The translations under genes and the position numbers were made by a program. A stretch of 64,000 nucleotides of DNA, taken from Symbiodinium natans (taxonomy: Eukaryota; Sar; Dinophyceae; Suessiales; Symbiodiniaceae). Of this stretch, positions 21,347 through 32,480 are shown piece by piece. The DNA lies in contig CAJNDS010002090.1 in assembly GCA_905221605.1 (NCBI GenBank), positions 528,664 through 592,663 of the forward strand. Reading direction: 5' to 3'. The first letter of the stretch is position 1. Every line of letters starts with the position of its first letter. Below the pieces are notes generated by a model. The model saw nothing but the letters and a program-made list of their open reading frames with translations, did no database searches and was not told the DNA's origin.

Positions 21347-24300
21347 TCAAAGGCGCAGCCATGTAGCTTCGGCGAATGCAATGGATGGTTCAGGATCTGG
21401 TGGTTCTGGGCGGAGTTCAAGAGGCTTGTTCACAATGCTGGAGACACGATTCGCGACGCGCAGCGTTGACAAGGTCTCATCGTGGGCATAGTCTGCGCAA
21501 AGCACATGGGCAATCCATATCCTCAGCAGTCCGCAAGACGCGAATCCCAACCTGTCGAGCATGCCCGGAAACCTGATGAACCGCATACGCCCCCTGCAGA
21601 CCTCTTGAACCATATCCTGGGAATGAGCACAGGCTGTGCACAACCTGTGGCCAGTGGAGGCCTGGCGAGCCTTACCTGGGAAGACCATGAGGGATGAGTA
21701 CTCTGTGAGTTTCGGTACCAATCTCGGAACAACAAGCGTCGTCCGGGTTGGACCACCGAGTGAATCTGTGAGAAGCCTCGGCAACGCGCCATCTCGGTAT
21801 GGCACCTCGGCTACGCACGCGTGTCCTGGATGGTACAGGTAGGTAGACTCAGGTAGACCTTGCCTTTCAGGGTGACGTGGGGAATTGTTGTATCGCCGTA
21901 AACCTCAAACAATGAAACAATGGCGCAGCCAGCAGAAGGCAAAACACATAGAAAGCATAAGAAAGCATAGCTTGAGTTTTTAGGGCCTTGCGGGATTGCC
22001 AGAGCCCTGAGCGCTACCCAGATCTGAATGAAGCATGAGCAGGTCATGAGCACGTTCTGATAAGAAAGCTGGAAATTGTCGAAATCGGGCCGTTTACCCT
22101 CAACGTTAAAACCTCCATGGTGTAAGCACCGTGTATGGAAAAAAACAATACACAGCTGCGAAGAGGCATCCCAGGTACCACAGGACGCGCCGATGCAAGC
22201 GCGGATATGACCTTAACTGGTCGGGCATGTTCTGCAAAATCGACTGCGCTGCAGGTTGTGCTCTTGTGCACTGTACCAGCAAAGATTGTGCGACACAGTA
22301 GTGTGACCTGTCGTTGTGAGCCAAAGCCCTGAAGTTATCGACAATCGGTTCATAAACCAAAGCAAGCTTAGAATCGGGTGCGACTCTTTGCGCGCCCGTT
22401 CCAACACAGGACTTTCTTCAGAGGGTTTGTAAGACGAGGCGAAGCCCCAGGGAGTACAAACATGGCGCTCAAGCCATGTAAATAAAGTCTTAAAGCAGCA
22501 CCAGGTGGAACAAGCGCTCGCTGTTGGGATATAGGAGTTCATGCGTCTTACCCGACAAGCATAAAGAGATGATTCCTGTTCTGCCTGCCGATTGGGAGCG
22601 GAGCATTTAAGACCCAAACAGAGAAATGCTGACGTTCAACCCAGTGACATTGCCCAGAGCCTGTGAGGAGTGGCGGGCGCTCGGACCTTCCTCAAAGCAG
22701 GAAGTCTCGCGCTTCATATTATGTGAGACATGGTGCGTTGTTGCAGTCAAGAGTTCCAGGGTACAAGTATGGCAGCCAGGAAGCGAGGAGTCTGTCGCCA
22801 GTGACACCTGTCTTGGGCTGCTTCTCGCACCCCCGGCACTCAACCTGCGGGCAGCTTGCAAGTTGCTTGAAGCTAGGAACTCGGCTTAGTTTGGTTAAGT
22901 TTGGGGAGTGCCAGAATAATTTCCAAGGAGGTCCAACTTGCGGCCTCAGAGTCGGGATTGCATGTTTGGAACTTATGCATTCGGACTCAGGCTCCAGACT
23001 TGTCAGGGGTGTGTCTCTGTTAGCTGTGGATTCGCTTGTGGCCTGAGATTCTTCAGCTTCGGCAGCCTTTCAGGCAGCTTAAGGGCGCCTGCTTTTTGGG
23101 CACTTTTTCGGCTGATTGTGTGAGTCGCCTCGCCTGAAGGCAACTGCCAAAAACCCGAAGCAGTCTCAGCCGAGAAGCAAATTGGAGCTTCCGGGTCATC
23201 ACATCGCATCCTGAGGCCCTGGAGCGCACCGTCAGAGATATGACCAGGTCCTGTAAGGGCGGTTGGGGTTCGACGTGCATCAGCTGTGAACTGAATATCT
23301 GGTCAGACCATGGTCAAGATGATGCCTTGTTGTGCATATGCTGGTTCTCACTGACACCGGGACGGCTGATCTAGATTCTGATCTGCAAGCCTTGTTGAAG
23401 GGGGAAACAGAAGGACCTAGGAGGGTGCACCTGAACAATGACCGTGTGACACGTGTGACACGCGAGCCCCACCTCGTGATCTCTCTTGTTTTTCTCATTG
23501 TCGTTCTTCCTTGTTTCTCCTCTCAGTACAGTACCTTCTTGTCAAGCCCGCGAGCTGGATCGTGTGATGCGCATTGTGAGTGTCCCTTGCCTCCCTCCTT
23601 GCATCCCTTTGCCAAATTGAAACGCTTCTCTCCCTGTTCCCGAAATATCTTAGGCGGGATGGTGGCAAACCTCTTGCCGTGCTTGCCTAAAAATAAAACC
23701 TACAACTGCGCACTCTCCGCAGTATGGTGCGCTCAAGCTTGTGATGGACGTGGGCTGTGTGGACCAAGCGCAGGTGCCTCCAGCAAGGCATGTTCAGGGT
23801 GATATTTCATCATGCCACACCCCTAGGTTGTCATGCAACACTAGCTTGTCAAATTCGCTATCTCGACTGCTGACCACATTCCTCAAGCTACTGGCAGACA
23901 GAGAGCAACTCACAAACAAACTCGCGCACGTCCTTCCTGTTGGGCATCCTTGTCAACACGGCATTTTGTGCGAAGCCGAACTGAAGCACCTTCACAAAGT
24001 TCTCACTCCCCAAGGAGTCCCTAGACTTTGCAGGCTGCAGCAGCCTGAACCTCACCTCCTATACCCGGCAGTGGGGCGAGCTCTTGAAGTCTTGCAAACG
24101 ACACCGGAGTTTTTTCCTGTGCCAAGGAACGGGTTGTAGGGCTAACCAGTGCACACACAGCAAAAGAACTGGCAACTGCTATGCCAAGCCCTCTAGCAGC
24201 TGCCTCCTGCAACTCATCCAGCGATCGGACCTCCAAGTCCAGTGCAGTGAAACAACGAGCAACAACAATGGAGGATCCGGAAGAAGCGAAACATCTGCCG

Positions 24301-27300
24301 TTCCGCAGGTTGTTGGCATGATTGTGCAGCTTGAGGTTGCTATGGCGGAAAACAGAAGCGAGCTGTGAACCCCCCACACTCTGAAGCTGCGCAGCCTGAA
24401 CCTGTGAGAACCTGTCACACCCAAAAGAAATCTTGTAGCTCAATTTCTGACCCTTGGAGAACCCATACCGCCAGGCGAACTCCAGCCTCGATGTCGACGC
24501 CGCCATCCACGTAGATTCCGCCCTTGTCTCGTTTCTCCCGTATACGCTGCCGCTTGGGTGGAGTCGGGGACAGCAAGTCGAACACTTCCTCTGCGGGCTC
24601 CGAGGGTCTGTGAGAGCATCAAGCTGCTAAGTCTTCTGGCATGCCATATCTTACGACCTGCTCCCCGTACCCTTCTATTTGGTGCATGATTTGGGCTTTG
24701 GTTTTATTTTGGAAGGCTTTGGGATCTTGGGGTTCCTCCCCATAGATCTGCACGAATGCGCAGCTGATTCTCCACTGCCTTGGATGGACATGCTTGGACA
24801 TGCTCAGCAACGGCACCCGCTACCGTACCCAAATCCAATACTAGCATCGATGTTGCTGCAGTCAACATGTGCTTCCTTTATGCTTTTTTCTACCCCTCCA
24901 ACTCCACCCTTTCGTTTCATGAACCTCTTGTCGCGAGCCTGAGACAGAAAGTGTTCTATAGCTATGCTGAACGAGGCAGGGGCTTGCCACGTAGAGGCAG
25001 TTTGTCAAACTGACGCGAAAAAGTTGCACGAGAGTGAGGGAGTTGCTGCCCATGCTACATGTAAGCTTTCTGGCATACTGAGTACGATAGCACTGGGCAG
25101 CCTGGAAGTAGCCACGAGATCTGCAAAAAACCATCTTGAATCCTGGGAATTGAAATGAGCTTCGGAATGCAAGGCTTTAGCTTGGGGGGGTGTTCTTAGG
25201 GGTTGGGTTTATAAGCCTGCAAACCAACCTCGACACCTCAACAATGGGCAAAGTTACACCACAGCTAAGCCTCCTCACATTCCCAAACCCGGGGAAGCCC
25301 TGCACACCTGCTGCGCACACCAATACTCCCATCAGGCTCTGCTGCGCTGGCATCATCTCAGCCATGCGGAAGAGCTGTCGGAAGACTCTGGGTGCAAGGC
25401 CTTCCTCTTCCTGGCCAATTTGAGATGCACGCCTGCCCCCCCCCCCCCGAAGGGAGAGCCGCCCCTCTCTCTCTCTCTCTCTCTCGCTCTCGTCGCAACA
25501 AGGCGATGGGCAAGGCTTCTTTCAGACACTCCAATTCATTTATTCCACTGAAGTTTCAGGCTTTTGCCAAGGGCGATGGGGATGTCCAGCAAAATTTGGT
25601 TCAGGAGTCGATCACCTTTCTTGGGCCCACTGTTGACAGGGCCTAGCTTGTTGTTTCCAAGGCATTTTTGGAGCCCGGAAGATCCCAGACGGCACTGCTG
25701 CAGCAGAGAATTGTTTGGTAAGGTTTTGTCAGAAACAGCACTTCAGATTGGGAAAGATCGCAAGCTGATCGCAAAACTACAGTTTCCGAAAGATCGGGGA
25801 GGACTGTAGTGGTAACAAAAGCAGAATTTTGTGGGACAAGGCCGGAAACTAGTCTTGAGTGCTGTGGAGATCTTTCAAGAGGATGCAGTTCAAAGCCATG
25901 ATGCTTGCAATGAGATATCTGAGAGAGCCCGCAGAGCGGCCCACATTTGAAACCAGCAGCCCCAGTCAGTCAGACACTCAGATTCTGGACTGAGTGGCTG
26001 AGCGTCTAAGTGTACAGTTTTGCCTCCTGAACGGGTTGTTACCTCTGAGTAGTTCTTCCCTTGTAGGCGCTGGCTCTTTGGACGCTGAGATCACGGGATC
26101 TGGTTTGCGTGGAAGGGTCCGGTCTGTGCAGATGCGACTGGGCAAATCCGTTCTCGCTGTCGTCGTTGTCTCGGCGGAGCACTGCATGTAGAAGAGCAGG
26201 TTTATGCTGCGATTGATCTTCGCCGACGATCACTCGCGGCGCTCCATTGTCGTCTAATCCGCCGAGGCCTTGGGCGTGTACGGAAGCCAACCAGAAGGGG
26301 CAGTTTGTGCTGGGCCACAGGCCCCCTGCCCCCACCACCGCACCCCACCCCACCATCCCACCCCACCCCATCCCCGCCCCCACTCCAGATCCTGGCAGCC
26401 CTGGCCGCGCTGAAGGCTACCCCGCCAGAGCCGCCGCAGCGCAGGAGCGTATCCCACTGCGGGACAATCTACGCTGAACATCGTGGGCGTGCCTCCTCTC
26501 TTTAAAGGCAACGACTACCGGAAAGGTGGATTGTGGAGCGCTGGTACCGTTTTGAGTTGCGCGTGCGCGCGCGCTCTTGTAATTGCACTGCTTTGACGTT
26601 CTGCTCCAGGTCAACTGCATGCGGTGCGTTTCAACAACGTGACGCTGCCGGACCACGAGGCCTCGCAGCAAGAGGTTGGCGTCCAATCCACGCTCTCGGT
26701 GGTCCGGGCCAATCCAAGAACATGGACGTCATCATCGTGCGGGCATGGATGCTCGGGTTAACCCATGGTATGACATGGACGTAAGATGTGATAGCATGGA
26801 ATGGCGTGGAAACATGGACCCAATGAAGCATGGATGCACTGGTGAATGCGTGCACTGGCAAAATTATGGAAGCACAGATAGTCATCGTGCGGTCATGGAT
26901 GCTCTGGTGAAACCACGCACTGGCAACATTCACGTAATCATCAGTGTCTGAGCGTCTGAGTGTCTGCATCTCTGAGAGTCTGAGCAGCTGAGTCACGCAG
27001 TCACAGAAACTTCCAGCCTGAAAATCTAAGTGTCTGGGCGTCCGAGCATCAAAGTGTCTGGTTTCAAACACGAGCCGTCAACGCGACCTCAATCGAATAC
27101 CGAACCGAAACCTGTCCTGGCATGACCCATTGTCAGGAGGTCAACCTTCAAGCTACATTTCCCCAAAACAAAGTTTCCGTCCTTGGGAGGGCCGGACAGG
27201 TCCAAAGGCGTGCCTAACCTAAGGACTCGAAGTGCAGCAGAGTCGTTGATGATTGCTCAAGGTTTACGCTTGTAGTCTCTGGAACTGGGTTGGCTTTGGT

Positions 27301-27798
27301 GCATGCCTGTTGAGCCTGCTGCGTGCAGGCTTGAGGGCAAAAGACAAAAACCGAAGATGACTTGCAGCGCAAGCGGCAATGCAACCTAAACCCTCTTTGC
27401 AGACTTGCATTTGATGACATGAGTCTCTTCTTCAGCTGCAATCCTGCCCCCCAAGACCCCACAAGTAGCTGGGAATCCATGACAACCTGGAAGCCTGCAG
27501 CTGGGCAGCAGCGAGTGGGATTTTCCCGACGCTGTCTGGCCATAGAAGAAAAACGTGGTGTTGTAACCCTCCAGAACCTGAGGCGTCCACAATGCAAGGT
27601 TGCTCTGCCTGACAAGCTTGCTTAAAGGGCCAACACGAATGCGCTCTTCCACTCCAAACTGAAAGTATCAGACTTCAACCATGAGCTACATGACCAACCT
27701 GACACTGTTTTAACTTGTGGTCCATCTCCCCATTTCTACAAATCAGGACTGCTGCGAGGGTCGGTCTGTACGGCATCGTGGCCCACCAGGTCAAACAC
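21347..27798 (-). CDS. Kinesin motor protein, multi-exon gene
   Basis: Motor-domain pieces follow in canonical order on the minus strand. 27798-27763: VFDLVGHDAVQT. 27658-27487: VLEGYNTTFFFYGQTASGKS, the P-loop. 25410-25327: GLAPRVFRQLFRMAEM. 24774-24736: SCAFVQIYGE. 24588-24487: EVFDLLSP...GGIYVDGGVDIE. 24230 to about 24170: VRSLDELQEAAARG. 23250-23179: DLVISLTVRSRASG...KLQF. About 22700-22654: EEGPSARHSSQAL. 22216-22179: KVISALASARPV. 21805 to about 21730: VPYRDGALPRLLTDSLGG. 21492-21347: DETLSTLRVANRVSSIVNKP, then TGA. A tentative exon at 23980-23914 (FGFAQNAVLTRMPNRKDVRE) sits where switch I belongs. Several introns need GC or GA donors. Canonical SSRSH and DLAGSE motifs were not seen. 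The N-terminal strand and any tail before or after are unresolved; the protein may end soon after the neck. Kinesins are ATP-driven microtubule motors. The subfamily cannot be assigned. Confidence 0.92.
25459..25490 (+). repeat. (CT)n microsatellite
   Basis: CTCTCTCT run after a ten-base C run at 25439-25448, within a kinesin intron boundary region on the opposite strand. Confidence 0.8.
25955..26020 (+). repeat. Short CTGAG/CAGTC repeat
   Basis: CAGTCAGTCAGACACTCAG then GACTGAGTGGCTGAGCGTCT. The same GTCTGAG vocabulary recurs in a longer array at 26939-27062. Confidence 0.5.
26069..26650 (+). CDS. Plus-strand gene segment nested in the kinesin gene; IPT/TIG-like (tentative)
   Basis: Three coding-like pieces. 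At about 26069-26191, after CTTGTAG|, the frame reads GAGSLDAEITGSGLRGRVRS, like the start of an IPT/TIG immunoglobulin-like repeat. At 26445-26543 (CGCAG|GA to CTG|GTACCG) it reads AYPTAGQSTLNIVGVPPLFK then GNDYRKGGLWSA. At 26610 onward (CTCCAG|GT) it reads QLHAVRFNNVTLPDHEASQQ. The second and third pieces join in phase (one base plus two) across a 66-base GT-AG intron, which is the best evidence. All three lie in the large kinesin intron between the P-loop exon and the exon ending at 25327, on the opposite strand. The end of the third exon and the rest of the gene are not located. The TIG assignment is a weak inference; coding status of the joined pair is more secure. Confidence 0.45.
26322..26392 (+). 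repeat. CCACCCC low-complexity run
   Basis: C-rich CCACCGCACCCCACCCCACC array. Similar blocks occur at 39968-40035 and 46826-46892. Confidence 0.75.
26725..26935 (+). repeat. Diverged tandem duplication, period about 150
   Basis: GTCATCATCGTGCGGGCATG then GATGCTCGGGTTAACCC near 26727 is repeated as AGTCATCGTGCGGTCATGGA then TGCTCTGGTGAAACC near 26880. Smaller CATGGA and GCATGGA motifs lie in between. Confidence 0.55.
26939..27062 (+). repeat. GTGTCTGAGC minisatellite
   Basis: About ten degenerate copies of a ten-base GTGTCTGAGC/GCGTCTGAGT unit, for example AGTGTCTGAGCGTCTGAGTG. Confidence 0.7.
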
Positions 27799-28124
27799 CT
27801 GCTGTGCAAGGCCGGGTCTGTTCTCGCCCGAACCCTCGTGGGGGTTCGGGGGCCTTAGGGCCCCCAAAACCCTCCCGAACCTTGGCCAAAGATTTTATGG
27901 CCCGAACATTCCAGGAAGACTGCCTTCCATTGCGTGAGCCCAGATCCCCAAACTTCATCAACAGCAACATATTTAAGAACAAAAATCTAGGAGACAAAAA
28001 AGAGAAATTTTGGCTTACAGTGAGTAAGAATCACCTGTTTTTTGAACCCGGGGCTGCAGCAGAAAACTGCGTTTGTTTAGCAAAAAGCCCAACATAACCC
28101 TCCCCCTTCCAGGCAATAATAACT

Positions 28125-28145
28125 CTTGGGGGGTGTGGGGTGGGG

Positions 28146-28179
<34 letters not shown>
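28125..28179 (+). repeat. G-run then 31-base poly-C
   Basis: GGGGGGTGTGGGGTGGGGGTG followed by an unbroken run of C from 28149 to 28179. The arrangement could fold back on itself and is a likely site of assembly error. Confidence 0.9.
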
Positions 28180-28767
28180 ACCCAATTGAGAGGACCCTCG
28201 GATTATTCCGGTCCAGGTGCCGACGTGTCAAATTCCAGGCAACAAATTTAGATGAGGATGCAATTCGAACAGTTGCAGGCACCGAGATCGTTTAATGAAC
28301 ACTTAAACACTCTAAGCGCCAAGGCAATTCGAACATGACATGGCGCTGGCTGTGTGCCATTGTCACGGCCCTAGCCTTCTGAGTTGGCACACCCCATGGT
28401 TCCGGGTTACCTTCAAACCAGAAGCCCTCTGAGCACTCCATGCATCTCAAACCATTCAAAACCCTCAACCATCCCAAACTACACACGCTGCACCCTCCGA
28501 TACACTCAAACCAAAGCCTGACGCTGGGAAGCTCTCTCGTCCAGTGCAGCTTTAAAGGCGAAGGTCCTCTGCATTTCCATCTGCTTCTGGGGTTAGGCGA
28601 GGTTTGTCGCATTTTGTGGCCCCAGGCCTTCGGGATTTCCGCTCTGCTAGTGTTCAGGAATTGGCTATACCCGAAGCTTGTACATCTGTTCGCTTACGCA
28701 GAAGACATGTGCCAACACCCCTGCTGCCATCCCTCAGCACCTATAATATTAAACGGTTTTCAAGCAG

Positions 28768-28922
28768 GTCCTTGGCGGCGCTTCGCCGACGTCATCGACC
28801 GTCACTTGGTAACCAGCATCGCTCACCTGATCACGGGCAGAGCCTTGCAAAGAATGTTCGGCACTCGTGATCAGGACGATATTACAGAGGCCCTCAGAAA
28901 TCTTCAACCACTTCCTTCGTAA
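28768..28922 (+). CDS. Terminal exon of an unrecognised plus-strand gene
   Basis: After TCAAGCAG| the plus strand reads 50 codons to TAA: PWRRFADVIDRHLVTSIAHL then ITGRALQRMFGTRDQDDITE and ALRNLQPLPS. The peptide is helical and charged with mostly G/C third bases. The frame stays open left to 28440, but that part is Pro/His/Leu-rich and less convincing. No family is recognised. Confidence 0.48.
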
Positions 28923-29173
28923 ATAACCCCACGCCCCGGATCAACCTTAGTAGATTCTTAGGCAAAGGTGGTTGGTGTCATTGAATGCAAAGGCGGAGGC
29001 GCAGGGTGAAAGTGGAATCCAGCAGCACGCGCAGCCGCAGCTTCGCAAATGGACATAGCAATCTGAGTAGCCTAGTTCTAGCCAACATCGCGTGCCACTG
29101 CTCACGAAGGTGTGGACTCATGTCCTGTTACCTCCCAAATAAGATCCCTTAGTATTGGTCTATGCCTCCCAAC

Positions 29174-29266
29174 CTCATCTTCGCCGAGGAGCAGTGACGA
29201 TGCTCCGCGAGCCGCGGTCAGCGTCGCCAGGACGTGGGGGCCGGCAGCGCACAAGTACCTGCTCAT
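29174..29266 (-). CDS. Possible first exon, minus strand
   Basis: ATG at 29266 followed by 31 codons to a GAG|GTTGGG donor, with strong G/C third-base bias. It could be the start of a gene upstream of the kinesin gene, or of that gene itself. The opposite strand also reads coherently. Confidence 0.28.
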
Positions 29267-30234
29267 GCGAAGCACTGAAAGAAAATAGGCATAAGTAGTG
29301 GAGAGTTTTGGGTTTGAGGTTTAGAGCAGCAAGCGGGCTGCAGATGGTGCACCTGGGATCAGGGCACGCTGTCTGAATTGCAGATGTTTAGGGTCTGTAG
29401 AGACTGGCAGCAAAATCATAAATGACATGCGTGACCCATTGGTGGGTTTTCTGTTGAACGAAGAGAATGCGACAAGATTGCAGGAAACTTGTGTTAGTGC
29501 GTTATAACGTTGCATTTAGATACTACAACACTAGAATCGGAAAACACATCTTTGGTAGCATGTCTACTTCTGTAGTAATTAAGACGCATGATGCTTCAAC
29601 TGTAAATGTGACAAGCATTGCAAATGACTGTAACCGCTTCCGGGCGAGCAATCTAGTGAGAAAAAGCGAATCTGCGCAGAACGTGTGGTCTAGTTGCGCA
29701 GAACGCAGCAACAAAGCACGACGGCCTGAGGGCGGCCATAAAAATTTAAAGCACATCACAAGACTGGCCGAGAGGCACTGTGCGGGAGACCGCTGGAACG
29801 AGACCTAGCCCGACCGCTCAAGCTCCCCGGCACCTCTGCGACGTGTCCTCCCGAACGCAGCCGCACGACGTTGAGAACTGCGGAGGAAGACGAAGTCGCG
29901 CTCGTTCAATACCCCGCTCTTAATACCCTGGGTGCTCCCGATCGCAGCGCCGCGCCTCGCTTCAGACATGCCGACAGGGGAGCTACGAACCGAAGATGCA
30001 CAGCTCCGCCCCCTCCCTCATTGGGAGCACGCGAATAAAAACAACAAAATTAAAGACAAACAGCGCCCGGAGTACGAGAATAGTGACTGACAGAAATGCA
30101 CTGGCGAAACAAGAGAGAAACGCCTGTAACATTTGTCTAACTTGAATTACTTAAACATGTTTTTGTGTTCATGAATTTAACAGGGTTTATTGAATTGTAA
30201 AGAAACGGAGGGTACGCCCACGTTGGTTCGCGAA

Positions 30235-30480
30235 ACGGATGAAGCTTCTGAGGCTTCTGAAGCACTTGAGTTTCGGACCTGAAGCCTGAAGCTCGTGAGC
30301 TTCACTTTTGGGCTTCACTTTTGAGCTCGTAAGCTTGTGATATTCAATTTTTCGGCCAGAAGCTCGAAAGCTTCGCGAGCTTCGCGACCTTTGCTTGAAG
30401 TCTGAAGGTGGTGAACTGCACGCTTGACGCCTGAAGCCTGAAGCTCGTGAGTTTCGCGCTTGGGGCTGAAGCTCATCTGA
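30235..30480 (+). repeat. GAAGCTCGTGAGCTTC-type repeat cluster
   Basis: Repeats of GAAGCCTGAAGCTCGTGAG and of the palindrome GAAGCTCGTGAGCTTC in near and diverged forms, with CTTCACTTTTGGGCTTCAC steps between. The DNA can form many small hairpins. Confidence 0.7.
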
Positions 30481-30861
30481 CCGACCTCTGGCGCAATCAA
30501 AAAACACAAGTGAAAGAGATTTGTGGGGCGCTCGCTGATCACTCGTGAATTATTTTATGTGATTACTGCAAAGCCCTGTGGCTCTCTTTCACTTCATTAC
30601 CGCGCGCAGTAAAAAAAGGAGCAAAGCGCGTGGGCAAAAAGAGAAGGGTAGAAGTGAATTCCTTTCCAGCACGGTTAATTCAATCCCAGGCGTTGTCTTC
30701 ACCTTTCGTATTGCAATAACCTGGTTTTATAGTAGCAAGCCTTCCAGGTTAGTCAACAAAACATGGGGGCTTGGGGCCCCCATACTGTTCTGCACTTGCG
30801 CCACCGTGGTCAAAGGAGTGCAGTTGATTGCAGGCTTTGGCGTCTAGGGTTAGGCCCAGGC

Positions 30862-31742
30862 CTGAATCCTGTTCTGCACATCTTCCGCCGCGGCCATGCA
30901 GATCAGCGACAACTTTGTGCCGTCCGTGACTGCGCATTGCTCCAACATTGCCATGTCTTCCTTGCAGAAAAATGCCCCCGAGGCCCCGCTTCGACACCCC
31001 TTAAGGCCTGTCTTAAAGCGAGACTGAGAAATCCTGTTCTTGATTTTTTGCATCTAGATGCTGCACACTAACAAAATATCTACATCCGTGGGTCCCTAGG
31101 TGCTGTTTACTGGCAAGCCTTAGGATAGCTGGGGCCCGGCTTTCAAGACCCCCCAACGCAGCCTCAAACGACTACGCTGACCGCTGCGAAAGGCAGAGGT
31201 CCCCCTAAACCCATGTGAACGAAGTGTGCGCCCCATACGCCCCCAACTTGAGACAGTCAACGCTCGAAGCAAAGACCCGCGGCTCAACCAGGCCAAAGGC
31301 TCAAGCTCCCTTTCTTCAAGGAAGAGTCGCTGCTTGGCCACTTCGGTCCCAGTCCTCTGCGGCTTCGTCTGGTGTCCGGACCACAAGCCCTGAACTGGTG
31401 CAATGTCAGAAAAAATCTCCGTTTGTGGGCGGAATGCCAGGCATGTCGAGGCATCAAACCAGGAGAAAGTTCATCGAAGAGCTTGATGAGTTGCTAGGAT
31501 TTCACTAAACACATCTCAACACTGGGCATGCGCCACAGAGTGCATGGCTCAGTCTCCTGGCCCAAAGCAGCTGCTTCAGCGTGCGCACGGTGTCCGAAGG
31601 CTTGACCCACAGCCTGCGATTCATCAAGCAGCTCGTGGGGGATGGACTGATGCAGGACTTCTTGGGTAAAGGCACAGTGAGGCTGCTTCTTTGCCATAAC
31701 CTTTTGGGCCAGTTTCCTCTGTGCCCGACGAAGCTCAGGGCA
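30862..31742 (-). CDS. Three exons of an unrecognised minus-strand gene
   Basis: Exon a (about 31742-31614) ends CGCAG|GCTGTG, a GC donor, and reads KLAQKVMAKKQPHCAFTQEV then LHQSIPHELLDESQ. Exon b (about 31350-31242) reads TEVAKQRLFLEERELEPLAW then LSRGSLLRALT before a GTCTCA donor. Exon c (30960-30862) follows CTGCAAG| and gives EDMAMLEQCAVTDGTKLSLI then CMAAAEDVQNRIQ before CAG|GCCTGG, again a GC donor. All three are helical and rich in Glu, Lys and Ala. The exact borders of a and b are uncertain. The protein is unknown; a helical adaptor or coiled-coil is a guess. Opposite-strand frames at 30763-31071 and 31581-31856 are regarded as shadows. Confidence 0.45.
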
Positions 31743-32069
31743 CAATTCTTACGATATGTGCAACCTTCCCTGACATGCCTACCTGCTGTGGGTGCACTGC
31801 TTTACAGCTCGGTCGCGGAACACGCAAACGTGCCAAAGAGGTTTAATGATGCATAAAGGCTTCGGTTCCAGGAGGGGGGGATTCATTGCTTTGTGAGTTA
31901 CAAAGCAATGGCTGATGGATATATATCTCACGCCTACTGCATTCTGCATGCCAGGATGCTGCGCTGCTGTGTTGCCGGCCAGCGTGCAAATCGTCACAAG
32001 TCCTCGTGCAAACACGAGCTTGTTGTTCTTACATACAGCTTTCAACCCTTAACCCCTCAACCATCTTCA

Positions 32070-32175
32070 GCCCGCACACACCGACACACCTACACACCAA
32101 CACGCCTACACACCCACCCACACTCCTACACACCTACCTACACCTACACACACACACACAACTACACCTACACAT
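32070..32175 (+). repeat. CACCTACACA-rich repeat
   Basis: ACACACC, CCTACACAC and CACACACACA units in a degenerate run. Confidence 0.75.
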
Positions 32176-32199
32176 TCACAAAAAGGGATGGTCTAAGGC

Positions 32200-32480
32200 A
32201 ACGGCTTGAAGACTCCTCGGGAGGCTCCTCAGCGGCTTCGACCCCTTCACCGCCGTCACCACCTTCACTCTGATCGGATGCTTCAAACGGAGCTGTAGTT
32301 AATTGAACTAATGTTGATCTAAAGGTTTTGGGAACGTTTGCGGCGAACCCCCACTTCCGGCACTAAGCCTTGCACAGTAGGCTTTCAGGCTGTCGAGAGC
32401 TTTGGGCTCTAACTTTAGAGTGTACATGTAAGATTGGGATGTCAGCTTCGGTGCATGCCGGTTCAAAAAGGACAAGCAAA
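32200..32480 (-). other. Ambiguous coding-like patch
   Basis: On minus, an acidic run (SDQSEGGDGGEGVEAAEEPP near 32270-32200) and a helix (YTLKLEPKALDSLKAYCARL near 32435-32365) could be exons. On plus, the first would read as a Ser/Pro-rich end. Evidence does not separate the two. Confidence 0.3.

Larger units (their letters stand above)
28923..30861. other. Stretch with one ambiguous exon and a repeat
   Basis: At 29266-29174 the minus strand reads MSRYLCAAGPHVLATLTAAR then GASSLLLGEDE before a GTTGGG donor; the plus strand is equally open there, so neither is firmly called. Around 29820-30010 the DNA is GC-rich without a convincing frame. A GAAGCTC repeat occupies 30235-30480. Confidence 0.4.

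Noticed and set aside
21482-21697. Plus-strand frame opposite the kinesin 3' exons
   Set aside because: Shadow of the DETLSTLR exon region.
22626-22889. An 87-codon plus-strand ORF
   Set aside because: The opposite strand holds the kinesin segment EEGPSARHSSQAL, which fits the motor consensus and joins in phase to the next exon.
23741-24139. A 132-codon plus-strand frame with good composition
   Set aside because: It is antisense to the kinesin gene, where the minus strand carries motif-matched exons on both sides.
24021-24300. Peptidyl-tRNA hydrolase-like segment (LDELQEAAARGL)
   Set aside because: First considered from its helix pattern, but it fits better as the kinesin segment directly after GGVDIE, and no DAGRT motif follows.
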